A stretch of 64,000 bases of DNA, taken from CAIQJJ01 sp964606085 (GTDB lineage: Bacteria; Chloroflexota; Anaerolineae; Anaerolineales; UBA4823). Below, piece by piece: positions 35,031-43,942 of the stretch. Within the stretch, counting starts at the first letter, position 1. Each line of letters starts with the position of its first letter. The stretch spans positions 1 through 64,000 of the forward strand of contig CAZSFD010000002.1 in the NCBI GenBank assembly GCA_964606085.1, in the 5' to 3' direction. The notes beneath the pieces are model-generated. The model saw only the letters and a program-made list of their open reading frames with translations, had not been told where the DNA came from and made no database searches. The position numbers and the translations under genes are program-made.

Positions 35031-35972
35031 ATGAAAATCGGAATTGTCGGAAGTGGCATGGTAGGCGCGACAGCCGCTTACGCCATCGTTATGCGGGGCG
35101 TAGCCCGCGAAATCGTGCTGGTGGATATGAATCAGGCACGCGCCCAGGCCGAAGCCGATGACATCCTCCATGCCGTGCCATTCGCCCACCCCGCCGAAGT
35201 GCGCGCCGGCCAATATGCTGACCTGGTTGGCTGCCGGGTGGTCATCATTGCCGCGGGCGTGGGGCAAAAACCAGGCGAAACGCGCCTGCAACTGCTCGAA
35301 CGCAACGCCGCCGTCTTCCGCCAGGTGGTGCCACATATCCTGGCCTATGCGCCAGAAGCCATCCTGCTGGTTGCCACCAACCCGGTGGATATTATGACCC
35401 ATCTGACAGCCCGGTACGCGGCGCAACATGGCGTCCCCGCCAGCCGCGTGCTAGGCTCTGGCACCACGCTCGATACCGCCCGCCTGCGCGCCCTGCTGGG
35501 CCGCCGCATCGGGGTAGACCCGCAGCACATCCACGCCTACGTACTCGGCGAGCATGGCGACTCAGAGGTCTTCAACTGGTCACAAGTCGCCGTAGGCGGC
35601 GTGCCACTGGCCGCTTTCTGCGAATTGCGCCAGGCAGAAACCTGCCCAGATGATTGGAACGAGATCGAAACCCAGGTGCGCCAGGCCGCCTACCGCATCA
35701 TCGAAGGTAAGGGAGCTACCTATTATGGCATCGGTTCAGCGCTGGCACGCATTGTAGAAGTAATCCTGCGTGACCAACGCGCCATCCTCACCGTTTGCAC
35801 CCCGCAACCCGAAGTGCTGGGGGTTGCCGATGTGACCCTGGCCTTACCCAACCTGGTAAGCGGGGACGGCATTCAGGCCACCATCCAGCCATCCTTGAAC
35901 GAAAACGAAACCCAGGCCTTACGCCATAGCGCATCCATCTTACGCCAGGCGCTCGATTCCTTGCAAACATAA
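35031..35972 (+). CDS. ldh: L-lactate dehydrogenase
   Basis: 313 residues. Reduces pyruvate to L-lactate with NADH. Rossmann GSGMVGA, substrate-specificity loop GQKPGETR with Gln79, the residue that marks lactate over malate (malate enzymes have Arg), catalytic Arg85, Asp148 and His175 in GEHGDSE, and Arg151. Points to fermentative metabolism. AGGAG-like site before ATG. Probably co-transcribed with the nitroreductase. Confidence 0.93.
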   Translation: MKIGIVGSGMVGATAAYAIVMRGVAREIVLVDMNQARAQAEADDILHAVPFAHPAEVRAGQYADLVGCRVVIIAAGVGQKPGETRLQLLERNAAVFRQVVPHILAYAPEAILLVATNPVDIMTHLTARYAAQHGVPASRVLGSGTTLDTARLRALLGRRIGVDPQHIHAYVLGEHGDSEVFNWSQVAVGGVPLAAFCELRQAETCPDDWNEIETQVRQAAYRIIEGKGATYYGIGSALARIVEVILRDQRAILTVCTPQPEVLGVADVTLALPNLVSGDGIQATIQPSLNENETQALRHSASILRQALDSLQT

Positions 35973-35978
35973 TTCACC

Positions 35979-36007
35979 TTGCACGCCCCCAACTTCCATG
36001 CTACAAT
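35979..36007 (+). promoter_or_regulatory. Promoter of the nusA operon
   Basis: TTGCAC (35979-35984), 17-base spacer, TACAAT (36002-36007). The leader to the nusA ATG is about 110 bases and holds the terminator-like hairpin listed next. Confidence 0.68.
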
Positions 36008-36042
36008 CAAATCTGTCCGGGGGTAGCGACGTGGTCTCAACG

Positions 36043-36066
36043 AAAAGTGGGCGAACCCCACTTTTT
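36043..36066 (+). terminator. Leader terminator/attenuator upstream of nusA
   Basis: AAAAGTGGG-CGAAC-CCCACTTTTTTG: a stem followed by a T-run inside the nusA leader. In other bacteria the nusA operon is autoregulated by NusA acting on leader transcription termination, so this may be the control point. Confidence 0.68.
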
Positions 36067-36122
36067 TGTTTGTAAGGCCCTACGCGTACCCCATTTGTTT
36101 TTTTGGGAGTAAAAGCAAGTCT

Positions 36123-38084
36123 ATGAAAAATGAGTTCGTACTGGCATTCAATGAGGTAATAGAAGACAAAGGTTTACCTCGTCAGGTGATTCTCGAAGCT
36201 ATCGAAGCCGCCATGGTTTCTGCTTATCGGCGCGCTGTCAACGCTTCCAGCGCCCAACAGGTTGAAGCCCGGCTAGACCCCGATACGGGTAAGGTCAACA
36301 TCTTCGCCGAAAAAGAAATCGTCGAGGCCGTGCAGGATATCCGCACAGAAGTATCGCTGCAAGATGCCCGAAAGCTCAAACCAGAAGTACAACTAGGCGA
36401 AATGCTCGTGGTGGAATCGACCCCGCGCGATTTTGGCCGCGTGGCCGCCCAAACCGCCCGCCAGGTGATCCAGCAGCGCATTCGCGAAGCCGAGCGCGAT
36501 TCGCAGATGACCCATTACAGCAGCCAATTGGGTGAAATCGTCAGCGGCATCGTCCAGGCAGTCAGCGCCCAGGCCATCACCCTGGGGTTGGATATGCGCG
36601 CCGAAGGGATCATGCCACGCAACCAGATGATGCCCGGCGAACGCTTCCGCGTTCACGACCGGGTACGCTCAGTGTTGTTGGAAGTCAAAGAAACGCCGCG
36701 CGGCCCACAGATCATCCTTTCGCGGGCGCACCGCAACTTCTTGCGCCGGCTGCTCGAAAACGAAGTCCCCGAAATTTATCATGGCATGGTCGAAATTCGT
36801 TCGATTGCCCGCGAACCAGGGCAGCGCTCCAAAGTGGCCGTGGCCGCCCTCAAGCCAGGCGTAGACCCGGTGGGGGCGTGCGTGGGATTGCGCGGGGTGC
36901 GCATCCAAACCATTGTGCGCGAGCTGAATGACGAAAAAATTGATGTAATCGAGTGGAATCCAGACCCGGCCATTTACATCGCCAAGGCACTCAGCCCGGC
37001 ACGCGTTTCGGGGGTTTACCTCAACGATCACGGCAAAGGCACCAAAACGGCCACCGTCGTTGTCCCAGAAGATCAGTTAAGCCTGGCTATCGGGCGCGAC
37101 GGCCAAAACGCCCGTTTGGCCGCCAAACTCACCTCCTGGCGCATTGACATCAAAAGCCTACCCGAAGCCGCCACCGATGCACTGCGCAAACTGGAAGAAG
37201 ATGCCGAATACGCCACCCTGGCCGGGCATGAAGCAGAAATTGTTCCACAGGTACTCAATGTTCTGGCAAAGAAGGGCGAAGGCCGTTCGGTGATGCCCGA
37301 AGAGTATCAGGTGTTGACCCAGTTTGTAGACCGGGTAGAACGCGGCATCATCCGCCAGCGCGTGGATGCATCCAAAGGCCAGGCGCAAGAGGCGTTGGCC
37401 TTGCGCGCTCAAATCCCTGCCGCCGCATTCGAGATGTCCATCGAAGACCTGGCCATCTCCGACAAGACCTATCACCTGCTGCTCGATGCTGGCTATCATC
37501 GCGTTGGCGACTTGATGCTGCAAATCAAGCTCGACCCGAACGCGATTCTCAGCTTGCCTGAAGTAGGTGCGCGCGTCATGCGCGAGATCGAAACCATCCT
37601 CAACACGTTGGAATTTCCCGAACCAGAGACGGCTGAAGTTGTCGCCCCAGCAGAAGAACCAGTGGTTGCGGTGGTTGAAGAAGCGCCTATCCCTGTTGCG
37701 CCTGAAGGCGTGGTCGAAACACATGCCGCGCCAGAAGCAGAAATGGCCGTTGTCGAGCCTGTGCAAGCCGAGGGAATCGAACAGCCAGAAACCTCAGCGC
37801 CCGTTGATGAAAAACCCGCCGAAGAAGCGACCGCCACCGACGAGGCGGAGCTTGCCCCAACCGTCGAAAAGGCTGGCGAAGATGATGACATGTTGGTGCA
37901 TCTGTTCGAGGTACGTCCTGAAGTCTTCGATGTCGAAGTTGACGATGAAGATGACAGCGACAAAAAAGACAAAAAAGGCAAAAAGAAGAAAAAGTTCGTT
38001 GAAATCGAATACGATCCCGATCACGATGTCACCATCGCCCACAAGAAACGCAAGCGTGGTGAAGGTTGGGAAGGCGACTGGTAA
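36123..38084 (+). CDS. nusA: Transcription termination/antitermination factor NusA
   Basis: 653 residues from ATG 36123. RNA-polymerase-binding N-terminal domain (1-125), S1 domain (about 130-200), KH1 and KH2 (about 215-345; LSLAIGRDGQNARLAAKLTSW marks KH2), then helix-hairpin-helix region (about 440-500). A long Pro/Glu/Ala-rich acidic tail follows (about 500-625), ending in a Lys-rich stretch (KKDKKGKKKKK). The tail makes it longer than typical NusA. First gene of the operon; rimP, which normally precedes nusA, is absent. Confidence 0.96.
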   Translation: MKNEFVLAFNEVIEDKGLPRQVILEAIEAAMVSAYRRAVNASSAQQVEARLDPDTGKVNIFAEKEIVEAVQDIRTEVSLQDARKLKPEVQLGEMLVVESTPRDFGRVAAQTARQVIQQRIREAERDSQMTHYSSQLGEIVSGIVQAVSAQAITLGLDMRAEGIMPRNQMMPGERFRVHDRVRSVLLEVKETPRGPQIILSRAHRNFLRRLLENEVPEIYHGMVEIRSIAREPGQRSKVAVAALKPGVDPVGACVGLRGVRIQTIVRELNDEKIDVIEWNPDPAIYIAKALSPARVSGVYLNDHGKGTKTATVVVPEDQLSLAIGRDGQNARLAAKLTSWRIDIKSLPEAATDALRKLEEDAEYATLAGHEAEIVPQVLNVLAKKGEGRSVMPEEYQVLTQFVDRVERGIIRQRVDASKGQAQEALALRAQIPAAAFEMSIEDLAISDKTYHLLLDAGYHRVGDLMLQIKLDPNAILSLPEVGARVMREIETILNTLEFPEPETAEVVAPAEEPVVAVVEEAPIPVAPEGVVETHAAPEAEMAVVEPVQAEGIEQPETSAPVDEKPAEEATATDEAELAPTVEKAGEDDDMLVHLFEVRPEVFDVEVDDEDDSDKKDKKGKKKKKFVEIEYDPDHDVTIAHKKRKRGEGWEGDW

Positions 38085-38106
38085 AGTATTCAATTTTGCA
38101 TAGACA

Positions 38107-38454
38107 GTGAGCGCCCCACAAACTACACCGAAGACTTCTCAACAGCGTGCTGCAAAAAGCCACCGCAAAAAGCACAGTCCGCAGCGAACATGTGTCGGCT
38201 GCCGCACCACACAAGATAAGCGCACGTTAATTCGCGTGGTGCGGCGGCCAGAGGGTCTGCAAATAGACCCAACCGGTAAGCTCTCTGGCCGCGGCGCCTA
38301 TCTCCATGATTGCCGCTCGTGCTGGGAACGCGGACTGAAAGGTCAGTTGGCCAATGCGCTCAAAACCGAGCTAACGCCCGCAGACCGGCAACGCCTGCAA
38401 GCCTTCTTGCTCACACTCCCCGAAGACGAACCCGTAGCGGAGGCGACGATGTAA
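38107..38454 (+). CDS. ylxR: YlxR family RNA-binding protein (RnpM)
   Basis: 115 residues from a GTG at 38107 (no in-frame ATG at the N-terminus, weak ribosome site). Core motif RTCVGCRTTQDKRTLIRVV, GRGAYLH and CWERGLKG identify YlxR. The N-terminal 25 residues are basic and probably disordered. Located between nusA and infB as in most bacteria. Related proteins bind RNase P RNA. Confidence 0.92.
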   Translation: MSAPQTTPKTSQQRAAKSHRKKHSPQRTCVGCRTTQDKRTLIRVVRRPEGLQIDPTGKLSGRGAYLHDCRSCWERGLKGQLANALKTELTPADRQRLQAFLLTLPEDEPVAEATM

Positions 38455-38573
38455 CCCATCCCGCGCGGTCGTTGGCCGGTTGCTTCCCGTCTATGCGCTC
38501 CATAACCTATTCGCGGGCCGAAAGGCAAGAAATCTCTAGCGGCCCAGCACATTTTCATCACGGAGGTGCCATT

Positions 38574-40364
38574 ATGAGCAGTAACGGGAATACCAAAACC
38601 GTCGAGCTTCCCGCCACGATCACAGTTCGAGAACTGGCACAAAGCATACACGCCAGCCCCATTGACATCATCAAAACCCTGATGGCCAATGGGGTGATGG
38701 CCAATATCAACCAGCAGGTGGATTTTGATACCGCCGCTATCGTAGCTGCCGAAATGGGCTACGAGGCCACCCTGGAAGCCCCCGAAGTTGTCGAAGAAAG
38801 CCAGGAAGGTGGCGATATCCCCTTCTGGCGTACACTCATCGCCAACGAACCCAAAGAAAAACTCAAACCACGTCCGCCTGTCGTTACCATTCTGGGTCAT
38901 GTCGATCATGGTAAAACCACGCTCTTAGATGCCATTCGCAATACCAATGTGGCCGGCGGCGAAGTGGGCGGCATTACCCAACACATCGGTGCATATCAAA
39001 TCGAGCACAACAAACGCCCGATCACCTTCCTGGATACCCCAGGCCACGCGGCTTTTACTGCCATGCGCGCCCGCGGCGCCCAAGGGGCCGACATCGTCAT
39101 CCTGGTGGTAGCAGCCGACGACGGCGTGATGCCACAAACCAAAGAGGCCATTGCCCACGCCAAAGCAGCCAAAGTACCCATTTTAGTGGCGATGAACAAG
39201 GTAGACAAAAGCAACGCCGATCCCGACAAGGTAAAACGCCAATTGGCTGAAGTGGAATTGGTGCCAGACGATTGGGGTGGCGATACACTGATCGTTCCCA
39301 TCTCGGCTAAGAAAAGACAGGGCATTGATGATCTCCTCGAAGCCATTACCCTGGTGGCCGACTCAACCAAAATTGAAGCCAACCCCGAAGGGAAAACGAT
39401 TGGCACGGTGATCGAAGCAGAACTGGACAAAAACCGCGGCCCGATTGCCACCCTGCTGATACAAAATGGCACGCTCAGCATGGGTGATGCGCTGGTGGTC
39501 GGCAATGCGTGTGGTCGCATCAAAGCCATGTTCGATTATCGCCTGCGCCCCATTCGCAAGGCCGGGCCATCCACGCCGGTTTCGGTAATGGGCTTGAGCG
39601 ATGTACCAGCAGCCGGCGACATCTTTGAGGTGGTGCCTTCCGAACGAGAAGCGCGCACGATTGTCACCGAACGGTCACAAGCCAAATCTGAAGCCCTCAG
39701 CACAACCAAAGCAGGCATCACCCTGGAGCAGTTATTCAGCCGCTTCCAGGCTGGTGAAACCCGCGAATTACGCTTGATTTTGAAAGCCGACGTACAGGGT
39801 TCGGTTGAGCCAATTATTTCTTCACTCAATGACCTGAGCAGTGACGAAATCAAAATAAACATTTTGCACGCATCCACCGGCAATATCACCGAAAATGATG
39901 TCATGCTGGCCGCAGCATCCAAAGCGATTGTGATCGGTTTCAGCGTCAATGCCGACTCAGCCGCCCGCAACCTGGCTGAAGCCGAGGGCGTGTCCATCCG
40001 CACCTACGACATCATCTACCGTTTGCTCGAAGACATCGAAAAAGCGCTCAAGGGTATGCTGGAACCCGAATTAAAAGAGGTGGTGATCGGCCATGCAGAG
40101 GTGCGGGCCATTTTTAATATCTCCAAAGTTGGCACCATTGCAGGCTGCCGGGTAACCGATGGTGAATTGCGGCGCAATAGCAAAATGCGCGTCATGCGCG
40201 GCAACCAGGAAGTGTTCAAAGGCGAGGTTGGCTCGCTCAAACACTTACAAGAAGATGTACGCCAGGTGCGCCAGGGCCTGGAATGCGGCGTGGGGATCAA
40301 AAATTTCGACGCATTTCAAGCTGGCGATACCCTGGAGTGTTTTATTATCGAAAAGAACGAGTAA
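38574..40364 (+). CDS. infB: Translation initiation factor IF-2
   Basis: 596 residues from ATG 38574 with GGAGGT 6 bases upstream. N-terminal IF2_N domain (ITVRELAQSIHASPIDIIKTLMANGVMANINQQVDFDTA), then G domain with G1 GHVDHGKTT at 109, G3 DTPGHAAF, G4 NKVDKSNAD, then domains II, III (KADVQGSVEPI) and IV. It lacks the long variable N-terminal region of many IF-2 proteins. The open frame extends further upstream in YlxR, but without a start site. Confidence 0.96.
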   Translation: MSSNGNTKTVELPATITVRELAQSIHASPIDIIKTLMANGVMANINQQVDFDTAAIVAAEMGYEATLEAPEVVEESQEGGDIPFWRTLIANEPKEKLKPRPPVVTILGHVDHGKTTLLDAIRNTNVAGGEVGGITQHIGAYQIEHNKRPITFLDTPGHAAFTAMRARGAQGADIVILVVAADDGVMPQTKEAIAHAKAAKVPILVAMNKVDKSNADPDKVKRQLAEVELVPDDWGGDTLIVPISAKKRQGIDDLLEAITLVADSTKIEANPEGKTIGTVIEAELDKNRGPIATLLIQNGTLSMGDALVVGNACGRIKAMFDYRLRPIRKAGPSTPVSVMGLSDVPAAGDIFEVVPSEREARTIVTERSQAKSEALSTTKAGITLEQLFSRFQAGETRELRLILKADVQGSVEPIISSLNDLSSDEIKINILHASTGNITENDVMLAAASKAIVIGFSVNADSAARNLAEAEGVSIRTYDIIYRLLEDIEKALKGMLEPELKEVVIGHAEVRAIFNISKVGTIAGCRVTDGELRRNSKMRVMRGNQEVFKGEVGSLKHLQEDVRQVRQGLECGVGIKNFDAFQAGDTLECFIIEKNE

Positions 40365-40368
40365 TTTT

Positions 40369-40743
40369 ATGGTAGCCAAGACACGTACTGTGCGAATTGC
40401 CGAACGCATTCGCCAAGAACTTTCAGAGATATTGGTGCTACAAATGCAAGACCCGCGACTGGTGGGGGTTTCTGTTACCGATGTAACGGTGGATCGCGAA
40501 TTGAACGTCGCCAATGTCTACTTTTCGGCATTGGAAGGCTCGACACGGGCGCACGAAATTCAGGCAGGATTCGAACATGCCCAGGGCTTTTTGCGCAGCG
40601 AACTGGCTGCCCGGTTGGATTTACGCACCTGCCCACGCCTGCGCTTTCACTTCGACCCAACCTTCGAGAAGGCCGAAAGAATTGAACGCCTGATCGCCTC
40701 ACTGCACGAAGACACGGCCACCCCCCATCAGGAGCAGGTATGA
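40369..40743 (+). CDS. rbfA: Ribosome-binding factor A
   Basis: 124 residues. 30S maturation factor with a KH-type fold: RIAERIRQELSEILVLQMQDPRL at the start, VTDVTVDRELNVANVYFSAL, and LRSELAARLDLRTCPRLRFHFDPTFEKAERIERL with the A-x-G-like kink. Starts 4 bases after infB; overlaps the next start (ATGA). Confidence 0.94.
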   Translation: MVAKTRTVRIAERIRQELSEILVLQMQDPRLVGVSVTDVTVDRELNVANVYFSALEGSTRAHEIQAGFEHAQGFLRSELAARLDLRTCPRLRFHFDPTFEKAERIERLIASLHEDTATPHQEQV

Positions 40744-41699
40744 ATGCAGATGTGGTCGCTAAAATTGGGCAGGCCTTCGCCGCGGCGCAGCGCGTGTTAG
40801 TCGTTTCGCACATCCGGCCTGATGGCGATGCCGTAGGCTCGCTGCTCGGGCTCGGATTGGCCCTGGAACAGGCTGGTAAAGAAGTACAGATGGTTCTCTC
40901 GGATGGCGTGCCGAGTTCTTTCCGCTTTCTGGCAGGCAGCGAACACATCGCCCACCAACCAGAAGGTAAATTTGACCTGATCGTTGTCGTGGATTGCTCC
41001 GAATTGGGGCGCGCTGGCAATGCGCCCAATGGGGTTCTCAAGCCTGGCACCATCCCCGATATCAACATTGACCATCACGTCACCAATACACGGTTCGCCC
41101 GACTGAATCTGGTGGTTGAAGATGCGGCGGCGACTGCCGAAGTGTTGGCACGCCTGTTACCGCAGGTGGGCCTGGCGCTGACACCAGCCGTAGCCAATGC
41201 CTTAATCACCGGGTTGCTTGCCGACACGCTGGGCTTTCGCGTGGCTGGCGTGACCCCCACGGTGATGCGCCTCGCCGCCGACCTGATGGACGCCGGGGCC
41301 AACCTGTTCGAGAGTTACCAACACACCATGCTCGACCGCTCCTTCGCCGCCGCCCGCTATTGGGGGGCTGGCCTGACCAGCCTCGAACGCGATGGACGCA
41401 TGGTATGGGCCAGTTTGCGTCTGACCGACCGCAAAGCCGTTGGCTACCCAGGCCGCGACGACGCCGACCTGATCAATGTCGTCTCAACCATTACCGAGAC
41501 CGATATCAGCCTGATCTTTGTTGAGCAAACCGATGGGCGCGTCAAGGTCAGTTGGCGGGCAAAACCAGGGTTCGATGTTTCAAAAGTTGCGCTACAATTT
41601 GGCGGCGGCGGTCATACAGCCGCAGCGGGCGCCGATATCGCAGGAGAATTTCACGAAGTGCAACAAGCGGTTTTAAAGGCTACCCGCTTGTTGGTGTAA
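40740..41699 (+). CDS. nrnA: DHH family oligoribonuclease/PAP phosphatase (NrnA-like)
   Basis: 319 residues. Degrades nanoRNA and 3'-phosphoadenosine phosphates. Motifs: HIRPDGDAVGS (metal His/Asp), VVDCSE, INIDHHVTN (DHH), and the DHHA1 end VSWRAKPGFDVSKVALQFGGGGHTAAAGA. Overlaps rbfA by 4 bases. Conserved position between rbfA and truB supports the assignment. Confidence 0.93.
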   Translation: MNADVVAKIGQAFAAAQRVLVVSHIRPDGDAVGSLLGLGLALEQAGKEVQMVLSDGVPSSFRFLAGSEHIAHQPEGKFDLIVVVDCSELGRAGNAPNGVLKPGTIPDINIDHHVTNTRFARLNLVVEDAAATAEVLARLLPQVGLALTPAVANALITGLLADTLGFRVAGVTPTVMRLAADLMDAGANLFESYQHTMLDRSFAAARYWGAGLTSLERDGRMVWASLRLTDRKAVGYPGRDDADLINVVSTITETDISLIFVEQTDGRVKVSWRAKPGFDVSKVALQFGGGGHTAAAGADIAGEFHEVQQAVLKATRLLV

Positions 41700-41722
41700 T
41701 CCATCAGTAAAGGACAGGGAAG

Positions 41723-42856
41723 ATGACTGACTACAATAACAATAATTACAATCGAGATCGTTCGAATCGTTCCGATCGCCCCTATAACCGCACCGATCGC
41801 AACCGAAGCGGGTATCAGCAAGACCGTGGTGGCTACCAACAAGATCAAGGCGGCTATCGCTCCAATTATGAGGCCAACTATCGCTCCGATTACCGCTCAG
41901 AACCGCGGCAAGATAAGCAAAAACTGCATGATCCCGCGCTGGACGTTGTTTCAGGGGTGCTGGTGGTAGATAAGCCCATGGGCCTGACCTCCCATGACGT
42001 GGTGCAGATCATCCGGCGCGGCACAGGCATCCGGCGCGCCGGGCACACCGGCACGCTCGACCCACGCGCTTCAGGCGTACTGGTAATTTTGATCGGGCCA
42101 GCGGTACGCCTGAGCGAATACGTTTCGGCCTCCAAGAAACGCTACCAGGCCACGTTGCACCTGGGCAGTTCAACCGATACGTATGACACGGAAGGCGAAG
42201 TGACTGCGACGGGGTCCACAGAAAACGTGACCGAGGAAAAATTCGAGGAAACCTTACAGCAGTTCGTCGGCGAGATCGAACAGGTTCCGCCGCAATATTC
42301 AGCCATCAAAATCCAGGGCCGCCACGCCTACGATATGGCGCGTAACGGCGAAGAAGCCCCGTTAGAACCGCGCATCATCAATGTGTACAGCCTCGATCTG
42401 CTGGAGTGGGCGCCGCCAGAAGCGGTCATTGATGTCTACTGCTCGTCTGGCACGTATGTACGCTCATTAGCCAACGACCTCGGGCAGTCGCTGGGCTGCG
42501 GCGCGCACCTGGTGGGCCTGCGCCGCACGATGAGCGGCCGTTTCACCTTGCGCGATGCCATCCCCATGCGCCGCCTGCAAGAATCGTTCAACGATGGCAC
42601 CTGGTACAAGCATCTGATCCCCGCTGCTGAAGCCCTGGGTGACTGGGCTTCGGTAGAACTGGACGCCGATCAGGTTGAATTAATCCGCCACGGGCATCGC
42701 ATCCCCTTCACCGGCGAGCTTGGCGATTGGGAACGCGGCGAAGATGGCGTGATCTGGTCGCGTGGCATCAGCCAACAAGGCGACCTGGTTGCGCTGCTGC
42801 TCTTGAACGAAGAAGCAAAAGAGTGGCAACCGAAGAAGGTTTTCTTCCAATCCTAA
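41723..42856 (+). CDS. truB: tRNA pseudouridine55 synthase with a disordered N-terminal extension
   Basis: 377 residues. Core: GVLVVDKPMGLTSHDVV, catalytic Asp113 in GHTGTLDPRASGVL, then GRHAYDMAR and SSGTYVRSLANDLG. Residues 1-68 are an extra tail rich in Asn, Tyr, Arg, Asp, Gln and Gly (YNRDRSNRSDRPYNRTDR...), likely disordered and RNA-binding in character. GGACAGGGAAG precedes the ATG, so the extension is probably translated. An alternative start near residue 68 is not supported by a ribosome site. Confidence 0.94.
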   Translation: MTDYNNNNYNRDRSNRSDRPYNRTDRNRSGYQQDRGGYQQDQGGYRSNYEANYRSDYRSEPRQDKQKLHDPALDVVSGVLVVDKPMGLTSHDVVQIIRRGTGIRRAGHTGTLDPRASGVLVILIGPAVRLSEYVSASKKRYQATLHLGSSTDTYDTEGEVTATGSTENVTEEKFEETLQQFVGEIEQVPPQYSAIKIQGRHAYDMARNGEEAPLEPRIINVYSLDLLEWAPPEAVIDVYCSSGTYVRSLANDLGQSLGCGAHLVGLRRTMSGRFTLRDAIPMRRLQESFNDGTWYKHLIPAAEALGDWASVELDADQVELIRHGHRIPFTGELGDWERGEDGVIWSRGISQQGDLVALLLLNEEAKEWQPKKVFFQS

Positions 42857-42874
42857 ATGACCGAAATCCCATAT

Positions 42875-42938
42875 CACCGCGGAGTGCGCGGGGAACGCTG
42901 AGAAATTTATCTCCGCATTCTCGGTGCGCTCCGCGGTG
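42875..42938 (+). repeat. Word-palindrome (CACCGCGGAG type)
   Basis: CACCGCGGAGTGCGCGG at the left and GCGCTCCGCGGTG at the right, with GCTGAGAA / TTCTCGGTG inner words. Fills the truB-ribF gap, so the ribF start is placed after it, at 42951. Confidence 0.8.
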
Positions 42939-42950
42939 TCGTTTCTGCCC

Positions 42951-43868
42951 ATGCAACATCTTTACACGCTCGAAGCCAGTTTTTTACAGGATAGCTGGGT
43001 GACGATTGGCACATTCGATGGCGTACACCGCGGCCATCAAACCCTGCTACGCCAACTCGTCACCGAGGCGCAAGCCGACCACAGCCAATCTGTTGTGCTA
43101 ACCTTTCACCCCCGTCCGGCCAGCGTCTTGCAAGGCGTAAGCGGCCCCTTCTACCTGACCTCGCCCGAAGAACGCGCCGAGCAAATGGGCAAACTCGGCG
43201 TGGACGTGGTCTTTACGCTGCCCTTCACTCGCCAAACAGCCACAACTTCAGCCGAAGAGTTCATGCAGCAAATCCACAAGCACCTGGGCCTGCGCGCCCT
43301 GCTGGTGGGTGAAGATTTCGCCCTGGGACGCGGCCGCGAGGGCAACCCGGCGCGGCTGCGGCAAATCGGCCAAAGCCTGGGCTACGCGGTGCATGTGATC
43401 ACACGCACCGCCGATGGCGAACAACCCATTTCATCTACACGCATTCGCACCCTGCTGAACGAAGGCAATGTAACCACGGCGGCGGCCCTGCTTGGCCGCC
43501 CATACAGCCTGCAAGGCGAAGTGGTACATGGCGCGGGCCGTGGCCGTACCATTGGCATCCCCACGGCCAATATCGCCTATTGGCCCGAACAAATCCTGCC
43601 TGCCAACGGCGTCTACGCCTGCCGCGCCGCCTGGCAGGGACAAGCCTGGCCCGCCGCCGCCAACATCGGCCTGCGCCCGACCTTCAACGGTGAAAAGACT
43701 CTTTCCATCGAAGCCCACCTGCTCGATTTTTCTGGCGACCTCTACGGGCAAACCGTACGCCTGGAATTTCTCCAACGCTTGCGCGGCGAACAGAAATTCG
43801 CCTCGGTTGCAGCACTGATCGAGCAGATTCGAGAGGATATTCGCGAGACTCGCCTGGTTGCAGGGTGA
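42951..43868 (+). CDS. ribF: Bifunctional riboflavin kinase/FAD synthetase
   Basis: 305 residues from ATG 42951; the upstream in-frame start at 42924 lies inside the repeat. N-terminal FAD synthetase domain: VTIGTFDGVHRGHQ (HxGH), LVGEDFALGRGREGN, STRIRTLL. C-terminal riboflavin kinase: GEVVHGAGRGRTIGIPTANI and GLRPTFNGEKTLSIEAHLLDF. Makes FMN and FAD. Its stop codon lies within a word-repeat (43859-43900). Confidence 0.95.
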   Translation: MQHLYTLEASFLQDSWVTIGTFDGVHRGHQTLLRQLVTEAQADHSQSVVLTFHPRPASVLQGVSGPFYLTSPEERAEQMGKLGVDVVFTLPFTRQTATTSAEEFMQQIHKHLGLRALLVGEDFALGRGREGNPARLRQIGQSLGYAVHVITRTADGEQPISSTRIRTLLNEGNVTTAAALLGRPYSLQGEVVHGAGRGRTIGIPTANIAYWPEQILPANGVYACRAAWQGQAWPAAANIGLRPTFNGEKTLSIEAHLLDFSGDLYGQTVRLEFLQRLRGEQKFASVAALIEQIREDIRETRLVAG

Positions 43869-43900
43869 AGGTGGCAGGTAGCAAGTGGCAAGTGGCAAGT
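43859..43900 (+). repeat. Tandem-word repeat (GGCAAGTGGCAAGT) at the ribF stop
   Basis: GCAGGGTGAAGGTGGCAGGT then AGCAAGTGGCAAGTGGCAAG form near-tandem 7-base words. The ribF stop TGA at 43866-43868 is part of the first words. No full complementary arm follows before thyA, only a short TTGATT-type piece. Confidence 0.65.
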
Positions 43901-43942
43901 TCTCAGAATAGACAATCAACTTTCGATCTTCAGGCTCACCCC

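Noticed and set aside
38455..38573. Riboswitch or leader peptide between ylxR and infB
   Set aside because: The 119-base gap shows no convincing stem series or conserved aptamer sequence; only the GGAGGT site before infB is supported.
42924..42950. Longer N-terminus for RibF
   Set aside because: This start lies inside the CACCGCGGAG palindrome, and the family N-terminus fits the ATG at 42951.
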